Of a stretch of DNA of 5,762 bases, positions 1 to 5,752 are shown piece by piece. The stretch is from the NCBI GenBank assembly GCA_003519205.1, contig DOXE01000217.1:922-6683 (forward strand). The letters run 5' to 3'. Under the pieces are notes generated by a model. That model did not search any database, was not told where the DNA came from, and saw nothing but the letters and a program-made list of their open reading frames with translations. The position numbers and the translations under genes were made by a program. This DNA comes from Chloroflexota bacterium. GTDB taxonomy: Bacteria; Chloroflexota; Anaerolineae; Promineifilales; Promineifilaceae. Within the stretch, counting starts at the first letter, position 1. Every line of letters starts with the position of its first letter.

Positions 1-765
1 ACGGGATCGCAGGGTGAGCCCCGCTCGGCTCTGAACCGCATGGCCCAGGGCGAGCACAAACAGGTCCAGGTGCACGTGGAGGATACCATCATCATTTCCG
101 GTGGCACCATCCCCGGTAACGAGGAAGACGTGGGCCGGATGTTGAACCATCTGTTTGCTCGCGGCGCAGATGTCATTTATGGACCGCTGGCGACGGTCCA
201 CGTTTCTGGGCATGGCAACCAGGAAGATATGCGCATTATGCTGGAAACAGTCCGTCCTCGATTCCTTATCCCGGTGCACGGGGAAACGCGCCATCTCCAT
301 TTGCACGCTCGCCTGGCTCAAAAAACCGGCATGAATGCCAAGGATGTATTCATCCTGCAAAATGGGGCATCCTGGGTAACGAATGGTCAAAAGGCCTGGC
401 TCGAGGAGACGGTTCCAGCCAATGATGTGTTTGTGGATGGTTTCCTGGTGGGTGAAATTGGGGAGCGAGTGATGCGTGACCGGGAGCGACTGGCTCAGGA
501 TGGATTTGTGGTCGCCTATGTACCGATAAACAAGCAACGTAAACTGGCTGGCGAACCTCAGCTTCTTAGCCGTGGATTCCTGCACATGGATGCCTCGGGT
601 GACCTGATGGAAGCAGCTCGAGCAGAACTAAAGCGGGATTTAAGACGGAACGGCCGTCAAAACAGCCGCGATTACGGGCAAATGGTGCGCGAAACCTTGC
701 AGAACTTCTTTTATCATAAAACCCATTCACGACCGGTGATCTTGCCTAACATCGTTCGCGTGTAA
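1..765 (+). CDS. rnj: Ribonuclease J, C-terminal part (5' end outside the window)
   Basis: RNase J is a cytoplasmic metallo-beta-lactamase/beta-CASP ribonuclease with 5'-3' exo- and endonuclease activity in mRNA decay and rRNA maturation. The frame is open from base 1, so the ATG at 40 is internal: bases 1-21 encode TGSQGEP, the beta-CASP signature of this family, followed by SALNRMA. Next comes HVSGH (199-213), with a metal-site histidine, and then IPVHGETRHL around 268-297; most relatives have Y where this protein has T. The last ~120 residues match the family's C-terminal domain, with VDGFLVGEIG, VMRDRERLAQDG and LSRGFLHM. About 254 codons are visible, roughly half of the usual 550-560. 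It ends with TAA at 763-765. No other plus-strand gene was found, so any operon partners lie to the left. The family call is secure; the exact subtype (J1 or J2) cannot be told. Confidence 0.96.
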   Translation, partial: TGSQGEPRSALNRMAQGEHKQVQVHVEDTIIISGGTIPGNEEDVGRMLNHLFARGADVIYGPLATVHVSGHGNQEDMRIMLETVRPRFLIPVHGETRHLHLHARLAQKTGMNAKDVFILQNGASWVTNGQKAWLEETVPANDVFVDGFLVGEIGERVMRDRERLAQDGFVVAYVPINKQRKLAGEPQLLSRGFLHMDASGDLMEAARAELKRDLRRNGRQNSRDYGQMVRETLQNFFYHKTHSRPVILPNIVRV

Positions 766-1232
766 TTTCACTGAAAGGGCAAGAGCCTGCGCTTCAGAAT
801 TCGTCGGTGAAATTGAGGGCTTGGAAGATGGATGGTAATGAAAACGCAACCGCGTTAGTGATAGAGGTTGTCGTAAACTGAAATAGGCTCCTTCTCGTTT
901 CTGGTCGGGCTGTCTACAGATGCAGCAAGACAGACGCACGCCCATAAAAGGAACGCACAGGGGAGTGAGAAAATAAGCAGCGCAATTATTATCGGTATGA
1001 GCATCGTCGCCTCCGTCACAGGTTTCGATTGCAATTATTAATACATTCGCCTTCTAGCGAGATTTTTCACGGGTTTAGAGTCAATAAAGGACCCGTATCA
1101 GGTGATCCCTATGCGCTGTGCGTTATCTACAATTATCCAAATTTATTAGATCTTGTCCAATTTTCATATTTTTATGTGTGTATTACCCCTCGTCCATGGG
1201 TAAGTGATCCCTCAATCCTTGATCCCTAAAAC
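766..1232. other. Convergent intergenic region without a recognisable gene, AT-rich core
   Basis: No credible gene lies between the RNase J stop and the terminator at 1233. Two short open frames here (66 codons on plus at 1029, 72 codons on minus ending at 727) have no protein-like pattern and no good ribosome binding site. Just after the RNase J stop, ATTTCAC (765-771) can pair with GTGAAAT (807-813) around a CTGAA/TTCAG pair. This could be an mRNA 3'-end structure, but no T-run follows it. Bases 1021-1200 are only about 38% G+C by hand count, clearly below the flanking genes. Small direct repeats are present: GCAATTATTA at 982 and 1031, and GATCCCT three times between about 1104 and 1227. 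Confidence 0.6.
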
Positions 1233-1268
1233 GGCAAAAGCCCGCGACCAACAAACCGCGGGCTTGCC
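1233..1268 (-). terminator. Intrinsic terminator downstream of the OsmC-family gene
   Basis: Read on the minus strand, the arm GGCAAGCCCGCG (1268-1257), a 10-base loop and the arm CGCGGGCTTTTGCC (1246-1233) form a 12-pair GC-rich stem with a two-base T bulge. TTTT lies at the base of the stem and GTTTTAG follows. It sits 67-102 bases past the OsmC stop codon, where that transcript should end. On the plus strand the hairpin is followed by purines (AAAAGGAGG), so it is less likely to terminate RNase J transcription from the left. The smaller dyad GACCG/CGGTC lies between it and the gene. Confidence 0.75.
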
Positions 1269-1334
1269 AAAAGGAGGATAAGGAGAGCATCCGGCCGCCG
1301 GCTCCTAATCGGACCACGACCGGAATATCGGTCT

Positions 1335-1748
1335 TTACACAGTTACTTTTTCAGCTACCGTGCTGGTGCTAATCTCAAATTGAGGTGGCTGCTCGAAGTG
1401 CTTTTTAACCGCACATTGGTCGGCCGAGCGGATCACGGCCGTCTTATACTTCTCGGGAAATTCTGCCGGCAACTGAATGTCCAGCTTCACTTTACTGACC
1501 ATCCCGTTAAGCGGGTTGGCTTCTAAGGTTTGGATAATACGGATCCCTTCGGTTGAGATACCGCGTTGCCGGCAAAAGCCCGAGACGTAAATGCCAGCGC
1601 AAGTGCCAATTGAGGCTAAAAAGGTGGCGAAAGGCGTTGGCGCCAGGCCTTGCCCGCCACCATGAGGGGGTTGATCGGTGACCACGGTATAAGGTCCAAA
1701 ATGGGCATCCACCCGGGCACCCCCAGGGAAGTCAATAACCATTTCCAT
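1335..1748 (-). CDS. OsmC-family peroxiredoxin-like protein
   Basis: This 137-residue protein belongs to the OsmC/Ohr fold family. Members are small cytoplasmic dimers, many of which reduce organic hydroperoxides with a reactive cysteine pair. Visible signs are GLAPTPFATFLASIGTCAGIYV (about residues 34-55, the core helix with the first conserved cysteine C50), a further cysteine C59 in GFCRQRG, and the second family cysteine C112 in SADQCAVKKHF. The 62-residue gap between C50 and C112 is close to that in OsmC and Ohr. The overall pattern is nearer to the YhfA-like/general OsmC group than to Ohr proper, so its true substrate is uncertain. The length is normal for the family. The start at 1748 is supported by GGAGGA (minus strand, 1762-1757) eight bases upstream. 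It probably has its own promoter in the 163-base gap to the RAM-domain gene, and a hairpin terminator follows it. Confidence 0.9.
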   Translation of the reverse strand: MEMVIDFPGGARVDAHFGPYTVVTDQPPHGGGQGLAPTPFATFLASIGTCAGIYVSGFCRQRGISTEGIRIIQTLEANPLNGMVSKVKLDIQLPAEFPEKYKTAVIRSADQCAVKKHFEQPPQFEISTSTVAEKVTV

Positions 1749-1768
1749 TTAATCTGTCCTCCAAACAT

Positions 1769-1870
1769 CATCTAAGAGGAGTAACATCGACAAATTAGGA
1801 TGTTTCTACGATGGGTCAACAACGCTGTAATCAAACGCGTGCTACTCCTCGCTTACTACTATCTTAGATG
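1769..1870. repeat. Nested inverted-repeat arms bracketing the OsmC promoter
   Basis: CATCTAAGA (1769-1777) is the exact reverse complement of TCTTAGATG (1862-1870). Just inside it, GAGGAGTA (1776-1783) is the exact reverse complement of TACTCCTC (1843-1850). The two arm pairs overlap by two bases on the left and are separated by 11 bases on the right. Together they could form a stem of about 15 pairs with one asymmetric bulge, enclosing the candidate OsmC promoter. Possible roles are a late terminator or processing hairpin for readthrough from the purH operon, or paired operator half-sites. No T-run marks it as a classic terminator. Confidence 0.55.
1792..1819 (-). promoter_or_regulatory. 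Candidate sigma-70-type promoter for the OsmC-family gene
   Basis: On the minus strand TTGACC (1819-1814, 5 of 6 to the -35 consensus) is followed after 16 bases by TAATTT (1797-1792), which keeps the important first T, second A and last T of the -10 box. Transcription would begin near 1785, giving a leader of about 37 bases that contains the GGAGGA ribosome binding site. The gap is long enough for independent expression. This is prediction only; inverted-repeat arms flank the site. Confidence 0.4.
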
Positions 1871-1911
1871 CAGGAAGGTCGAAATGGTTACAAAAGCTTA
1901 GACGATGAATG

Positions 1912-2187
1912 CTACATGCCGATGGAGAACATCTTCTCCAGATCATGGCGCGAGTAAACCCGAAAAGCGATAAGGGTTTCCGAATCATCGATCCCTTCTA
2001 CCAACAACATTTGGTTGGTGATCAACTCGGCCAGCGACTCGTTGTCCTTGACGCGAATGATGGCCACCAGGTCGTACCGGCCACCAACGGAGTACACTTC
2101 GGACACCCCTTGCATCCCAGACAAGGTTTCTGCCACTTGATTGATCCTGGCCCGCTCCACCGTCAATAGCACTACTGCACTAACCAT
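1912..2187 (-). CDS. Stand-alone Lrp/AsnC ligand-binding (RAM) domain protein
   Basis: This 91-residue protein is the effector-binding half of Lrp/AsnC regulators without the N-terminal helix-turn-helix. It opens with a strand AVVLLTVE, then a helix (INQVAETLSGMQGV), then the hallmark VYSVGGRYDLVAIIRV (residues about 31-46, G35-G36 and Y38-D39). A second helix, SLAELITNQML, is followed by GIDDSETLIAFRVY. In the parent family this ferredoxin-like domain binds amino acids or other small ligands and drives assembly into dimers and octamers; lone versions may sense a ligand or modify full-length Lrp proteins by mixed assembly. The start is supported by AAGGAGGA (2198-2191) just before the ATG, with a short spacer. 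It follows pyrE by 38 bases, so it is probably the last gene of the purH-pyrE unit. Its ligand cannot be told. It cannot bind DNA through a helix-turn-helix of its own. Confidence 0.9.
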   Translation of the reverse strand: MVSAVVLLTVERARINQVAETLSGMQGVSEVYSVGGRYDLVAIIRVKDNESLAELITNQMLLVEGIDDSETLIAFRVYSRHDLEKMFSIGM

Positions 2188-2225
2188 TTTTCCTCCTTAC
2201 ACAGGTAACAGTCACTTTAATGCTG

Positions 2226-2831
2226 TCACTTCTGTCTTAGTCCCTGTAATATTCGGGCTCGTTGGTGCGACGTGATCCGTTCCTTACTTTCCATAATAGC
2301 CAATAACTGACCGATCGTCATCAGGCTGTACAGACGATACCCTTGTTCCTCTAAGGCCTCTCGCCCTCCCTGCTCGCGATCGATTAAAACGACAGCTTCA
2401 TTGACACGCAACCCGGCCGCTTTCAAAAAAGTTATCCCCTTCAGCAAACTATCGCCGGAGGTTATCAGATCGTCGACCACGACGGCCGTCTGCCCGATCT
2501 CCCACTGCCCCTCGATCTGTTTGCCGGTACCATAACCCTTAACCGTCTTACGCGGGTAAATCAGCGGCAAATTCATATCCAGGCAGATTGCCGTGCCGAT
2601 AGGCAAACCGGCCAAAGGTGTTGCCGCTATTCGATCAAAAGTGAGGGTTTTTAACCGGTGACGATACGCGGCCGCTGCCTCCCGGAGCGCATTGGGGAAA
2701 GAAGCTAACAATCGCAGGTCGATGTAGATTGGCGACATACGGCCGCTATGCAACTCAAAGCGGCCGATACGCACGGCCCCGATGTCATGGAGTGTCAGAA
2801 CCAGTGATTCTAACTGATCGGCCGGCAACAT
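2226..2831 (-). CDS. pyrE: Orotate phosphoribosyltransferase
   Basis: PyrE joins orotate to PRPP to give orotidine 5'-monophosphate, the fifth step of pyrimidine synthesis, in the cytoplasm. The 201-residue protein shows the N-terminal GAVRIGRFELHSGRMSPIYIDLR (residues 18-40), with the orotate/PRPP-contacting segment, and GLPIGTA. The mobile catalytic loop begins YPRKTVKGYGTG (92-103); R94, K95 and K98 are present, and Y stands where many PyrE proteins have the loop histidine. The PRPP-binding motif VVVDDLITSGDS (117-128) has its two acidic residues at D120-D121, and DREQGG follows at 151-156. Length and order are normal. The only near ribosome binding site for the start at 2831 is a distant GAGGGG (2849-2844), so translation may depend partly on coupling to purH, which ends 68 bases upstream. 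No OMP decarboxylase domain is fused, and no other pyrimidine gene is nearby. Confidence 0.96.
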   Translation of the reverse strand: MLPADQLESLVLTLHDIGAVRIGRFELHSGRMSPIYIDLRLLASFPNALREAAAAYRHRLKTLTFDRIAATPLAGLPIGTAICLDMNLPLIYPRKTVKGYGTGKQIEGQWEIGQTAVVVDDLITSGDSLLKGITFLKAAGLRVNEAVVLIDREQGGREALEEQGYRLYSLMTIGQLLAIMESKERITSHQRARILQGLRQK

Positions 2832-2899
2832 ATCTCTCTACTGCCCCTCGCAATGTTTATCATGGCATCAAACAACATACAGGACAAACGAATCGTGTG

Positions 2900-4474
2900 T
2901 CAATGTTTGAAGTGGCGAATCCCAGTAAAAACCAGGGCCAACCCCAACCGGTCGGCCGCGTTTATCACCTCCTCGTCCCTAACCGAGCCCCCGGGTTGGA
3001 TAACAGCCTTAATGCCCGCTTCGGCCGCCACCTCAACCCCATCGGCAAAGGGGAAAAAGGCATCTGAGGCCATCACAGCCCCGGATGCCCGTTCGCCAGC
3101 TTTGGCCACGGCCATTTGCACGGCATCGACGCGGCTTGGTTGCCCACCGCCTATCCCCACAGTCGCCAGGGCGCCATTCGCATGAGCAACCGCCAAAACG
3201 ATGGCGTTCGACTTGACATGTTGTACCGCTTGCCAGCCAAAGCGCATCGCCCGGCATTCAACGTCCGTTGGCTGGCGCTGGCTGACTACTTGCCAATTGG
3301 CTGATTCCGGGTCGCCCCTGTCCACCTCTTGAACGACATAACCACCCTGTATACCCCTCATCTCCAGCCTAAACGAGGCCTCCCCGTCTCCTAAAGCAAC
3401 CAGTCGGCAGTTCCTCTTATGGTTTGCAAACCAAGTTTGGACGCCTTTGCTAAATGCTGGGGCAATTATGGCTTCGACAAATAGCCCAGCGACATCTGCG
3501 GCGGCGATGAAAGAGTCCTCCACCGGCCGGTTTACGGCAAACACACCGCCAAAAGCCGAGACTGGGTCCGAGGCCAGGGCTAACGGAAAGGCGGCGGCTG
3601 GTGTTTCAGCTGTGGCTATTCCACAAGGGGATAAATGTTTGACGATGGCCACAGCCGGTTCGTCGAAACTTGTCGCCGCCTGCCAGACTGCATCCAGATC
3701 CAATAGATTGTTGTAGGAGAGCGCTTTCCCCTGTAGCAACTTACCTCCCAAAGGACCTGTTGTGGCCGTCCGGCTATAGAGCGCCGCTGCCTGGTGGGGA
3801 TTTTCACCATAGCGCAGCGATTGTATCTTCACCAGATCCAGAGCCAGGTAGTCCGGTAGATTATCGGTGGCATCTAGGGGTGCTGGTGCTTCTTCATCTA
3901 GCTGCCTTAAATAAGACGTGATGGCTGTATCATAATCACTGGTCTTGATGAAAGCCTTGACCGCCAACCTGCGACGTGTCATCTCACCCACTAATCCATT
4001 TTCTCGCAGTTCGGTCAGCACGCTTTGGTAGTCGGCCGGATCACAAAGGACGGTGACCCGGGCGAAGTTTTTGGCTGCTGCCCGTAACAAAGTGACCCCA
4101 CCAACGTCGATCTGTTCCACAGCCTGCTCCAGGGTCACTCCCGGTTGGGTGATGGTTTCTTGGAAGGGGTAAAGGTTGCTGACTACCAGATCGATGTTTT
4201 CTATTCCCTGAACGGCCAACTCTTCCTGGTCACCGGGCGTGTCGCGGGCCAGGATAGCGCCGTGAATAGCTGGATGTAGCGTTTTTACCCGGCCGCCTAA
4301 CATTTCCGCTGCCCCGGTTAAGGACGAGACCGGCATCACATTCAAACCGGCCGCATCTAGTAAGCGAGCGGTCCCGCCACTGGCGATTAATACCCAGCCA
4401 AGGTCACTAAGCCCCCAGGCAAATTTTACGATATTTGTCTTGTCATAAACCGAAAGAATCGCTCGTCTTTTCAT
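2900..4474 (-). CDS. purH: Bifunctional AICAR formyltransferase / IMP cyclohydrolase
   Basis: PurH performs the last two steps of purine nucleotide synthesis: it formylates AICAR using 10-formyltetrahydrofolate, then closes the ring to IMP. At 524 residues it has the full usual length. The N-terminal cyclohydrolase (MGS-like) domain shows ASGGTARLL (31-39), GGRVKTLHPAIHGAIL (60-75), SNLYPF (99-104) and IDVGGVTLLRAAAKN (122-136). The formyltransferase part shows LRYGENPHQAA (220-230), the catalytic pair K279-H280 in VKHLSPCGIA, SAFGGVFAVN (306-315), KSNAIVLA (421-428), GGGQPSRVDAV (442-452), and the C-terminal DAFFPFADGVEVAAEAGI with PGGSVRDEEVI. Two usually conserved spots differ: S282 replaces the Asn of KHxNPCG, and K177 replaces the His of the FxHTxxYD segment. 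Neither is the catalytic K-H pair, so activity is expected. The ATG at 4474 has no clear ribosome binding site. It is probably the first gene of a purH-pyrE-RAM unit. Confidence 0.97.
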   Translation of the reverse strand: MKRRAILSVYDKTNIVKFAWGLSDLGWVLIASGGTARLLDAAGLNVMPVSSLTGAAEMLGGRVKTLHPAIHGAILARDTPGDQEELAVQGIENIDLVVSNLYPFQETITQPGVTLEQAVEQIDVGGVTLLRAAAKNFARVTVLCDPADYQSVLTELRENGLVGEMTRRRLAVKAFIKTSDYDTAITSYLRQLDEEAPAPLDATDNLPDYLALDLVKIQSLRYGENPHQAAALYSRTATTGPLGGKLLQGKALSYNNLLDLDAVWQAATSFDEPAVAIVKHLSPCGIATAETPAAAFPLALASDPVSAFGGVFAVNRPVEDSFIAAADVAGLFVEAIIAPAFSKGVQTWFANHKRNCRLVALGDGEASFRLEMRGIQGGYVVQEVDRGDPESANWQVVSQRQPTDVECRAMRFGWQAVQHVKSNAIVLAVAHANGALATVGIGGGQPSRVDAVQMAVAKAGERASGAVMASDAFFPFADGVEVAAEAGIKAVIQPGGSVRDEEVINAADRLGLALVFTGIRHFKH

Positions 4475-4522
4475 GAGTTAGTATTATGTACCAGTTCCAA
4501 TCAGTTCTTTAACCCATAATTG

Positions 4523-4550
4523 ACCATAGTCTTTGCCACAGAATAATCAA
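4523..4550 (-). promoter_or_regulatory. Candidate promoter for the purH-pyrE-RAM unit
   Basis: On the minus strand TTGATT (4550-4545) is followed after 16 bases by TATGGT (4528-4523); each box matches the sigma-70 consensus at four of six positions. The leader to the purH ATG would be about 40 bases and contains no good ribosome binding site. An alternative -10 box, CATAAT (4488-4483), lies only eight bases before the ATG and would give a nearly leaderless message, but its -35 region is poor. No purine riboswitch or PurR-like palindrome was seen. Confidence 0.35.
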
Positions 4551-4660
4551 TTAGTGTTCAATCTGTCAACAATGGTCCTTACAGAAATGGTATTCGAATA
4601 GGCTGAATTCGATGTGATCGCAGTCTTGGCGTCGCGTTCAGGTGCGTTTAGAAGCTCGGC

Positions 4661-4774
4661 TTAACTTCTCAATAAATTTTTAGGCCTCATCTCCAAGTCA
4701 ACTTCTCTCCCAATTTGGGTTACGATCTCAGGCAATGCTTCAACGTCAGCCAGGGTCGTCCGGATATTGACAAG
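4661..4774 (-). pseudogene. Unidentified C-terminal coding remnant directly after the PIG-L stop
   Basis: Directly after the TAA of the PIG-L gene (4777-4775) the same minus-strand reading frame stays open for 37 more codons, up to TAA at 4663-4661. Its peptide begins LVNIRTTLADVEALPEIV and continues TQIGREVDLEMRPKNLLRS. It looks like the amphipathic C-terminal helix of a real protein: regular hydrophobic spacing, acidic and basic residues, and no runs of rare residues. There is no good start codon or ribosome binding site at its head, so it is probably the tail of a lost gene, or an extension separated from PIG-L by the stop. I do not recognise the family with certainty; a helix ending like this occurs in several enzyme families. 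Bases 4475-4660, to its left, hold no further recognisable coding sequence, only the purH promoter region. Confidence 0.4.
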
Positions 4775-5164
4775 TTAATTTACGCCTTCGAACAAGTCCT
4801 TTTCCATCTGTCTGCCACCGTTGACCAGATTAAATGCCCGATAAAATTTCTGAACCCCCCACAAGTTGGCCTGTTCCTCTTCCGACAGATGACTGAGCGC
4901 TTCGTAAAAAGGTAATTGGGAGCGATGGCAAGAGATCGCTTGCCACACTTGGGGCCTATAGACCCTAGTGCGGATCTTGCCCAAGGCCACAAGACCAGGA
5001 TAGGCTTCATCTTTCCCGTTCCAACCCCGCTCACCTCGTGTTACCGTGACCAAGTAGGTCTCCACACCTTCGGCCGCATACTTGGCCAGGGCGCCACCGA
5101 GTCCCAGGGATTCATCGTCGGGATGAGCTAATACACACATAAGTTTAAGCGTTCCTCGGCTCAT
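4775..5164 (-). pseudogene. PIG-L family deacetylase with a large in-frame internal deletion
   Basis: PIG-L/LmbE proteins are zinc-dependent N-deacetylases acting on GlcNAc-type substrates (mycothiol and bacillithiol precursors, glycolipids, antibiotics). The N-terminal third is clear: LKLMCVLAHPDDESLGLGG (residues 7-24, with zinc and catalytic residues H14, D16 and D17), then YLVTVTRGERGW and YPGLVALGKIR (55-65). The chain then jumps straight to WQAISCHRSQLPFYEAL (74-90), LWGVQKFYRAFNLVNGG and EKDLFEG, the normal C-terminal end of this subfamily. The middle, roughly 140 residues including the conserved HPDH-type motif with the third zinc ligand, is absent; 129 residues are left of about 270. 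The join is near base 4970 and keeps the frame. It begins eight bases after the DinB-fold gene with only a weak ribosome binding site, suggesting coupling. It is probably inactive. An assembly error is the main alternative. Confidence 0.85.
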
Positions 5165-5172
5165 CCTATTAC

Positions 5173-5661
5173 CTACTGATTCTTGGAGGTCAAAAGATCA
5201 AGAAATACATTAATTTGGGCCATATGCTCCCGTTTATGGCCATAAAAAGTATAAACGACGAAATCTTCCAGATCGTATTCAAGACCATACCAGGGCAATT
5301 GTCCCTTCTGTCTCCGTACTTCAACTGGAATTTCGGCCATCAACTCCATTGCCCGGGCTTGAGTCTTCTCATATTTGGCCCAGGTTTCGGCCGGTGTCAG
5401 ATGTTGGCGCTCGGCAACAGACTCGTCGTTAAATCCTTGTGGCGATTCGCCAAACTTCTTCAGTGTTGGTGCCGGGACGTCTTCGATGAAGGTGCTCAAT
5501 ATCTCGACCAGTACTAGTTCGAAGGAAGCCAGGTGGGCGATGATGTTTTTGCTAGACCACCAACCGCAGACATTTGGCGTTTCCCACTGATCCTCTGGGA
5601 GGCCCTTAACTGTGGACACGACCGTGAGGTGACCATATTTCAAGATGTCTAATGCATCCAT
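5173..5661 (-). CDS. DinB-fold (DfsB/maleylpyruvate-isomerase-like) four-helix protein
   Basis: This 162-residue protein looks like the DinB/YfiT superfamily, four-helix bundles that usually bind a divalent metal through three histidines; known members include thiol-dependent transferases and isomerases and the colibactin-resistance protein ClbS. The first helix starts at MDALDILKYGHLTVVSTVKGL. The segment CGWWSSKNIIAHLASFE (residues 32-48) matches the family's GxWSxKDxxAHL signature and supplies H43. The C-terminal FYGHKREHMAQI (139-150) supplies H142 and H146, completing the metal triad. DLEDFVVYTF precedes it, as in relatives. The start at 5661 has GGAG (5671-5668) six bases upstream. The PIG-L gene follows by eight bases. 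In some actinobacteria DinB-fold enzymes use mycothiol, whose synthesis needs a PIG-L deacetylase; whether that link applies here is speculation. The true substrate is unknown. Confidence 0.85.
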   Translation of the reverse strand: MDALDILKYGHLTVVSTVKGLPEDQWETPNVCGWWSSKNIIAHLASFELVLVEILSTFIEDVPAPTLKKFGESPQGFNDESVAERQHLTPAETWAKYEKTQARAMELMAEIPVEVRRQKGQLPWYGLEYDLEDFVVYTFYGHKREHMAQINVFLDLLTSKNQ

Positions 5662-5723
5662 GCGAGACTCCGTGTTGTTTCAATCTTTGATGTTGGATTA
5701 TCGGATGGCCGATTGTTACTATT

Positions 5724-5752
5724 TCTATACCCAATTAGTTGAGGGGTGTGCA
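5724..5752 (-). promoter_or_regulatory. Candidate promoter of the DinB-fold/PIG-L unit
   Basis: On the minus strand TGCACA (5752-5747) lies 17 bases before TATAGA (5729-5724); each box matches the sigma-70 consensus at four of six positions. Transcription would start near 5717, with a leader of about 56 bases to the DinB-fold ATG. Just after the expected start lies the small palindrome TCGG-N4-CCGA (5701-5712), which could be an operator or a chance dyad. Prediction only. Confidence 0.4.

Noticed and set aside
843..856. Hairpin AACGC-AACC-GCGTT, with T-run on the minus strand, as a terminator
   Set aside because: The stem is only five pairs, and no minus-strand gene between it and the OsmC terminator would need it.
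727..945. 72-codon minus-strand open frame
   Set aside because: It overlaps the end of RNase J, has no convincing ribosome binding site, and its composition (Ser, Arg, Pro, Gln) is typical of a shadow frame.
1031..1040. GCAATTATTA repeated 49 bases apart as insertion-site direct repeats
   Set aside because: The intervening 39 bases contain no element, and a ten-base AT-rich match in an AT-rich spacer is weak evidence.
1047..1067. TCGC/GCGA hairpin followed by GATTTTT as an RNase J terminator
   Set aside because: A four-pair stem is too weak, and it lies almost 300 bases past the RNase J stop.
1029..1229. 66-codon plus-strand open frame
   Set aside because: It lies in AT-rich spacer with no ribosome binding site before the ATG, and its peptide, rich in Tyr, Phe and Pro, has no domain-like pattern. 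It reads as chance.
1269..1290. Plus-strand AAGGAGGATAAGGAG as the ribosome binding site of a small gene
   Set aside because: No ATG, GTG or TTG at a suitable distance opens a meaningful plus-strand frame, and the sequence lies in the 3' region of the opposite OsmC gene.
4592..4613. ATTCGAAT palindrome and a second ATTCGAT copy 15 bases on, as an operator
   Set aside because: Short AT-rich palindromes are common by chance, and the site lies upstream of both candidate purH promoters with no third copy.
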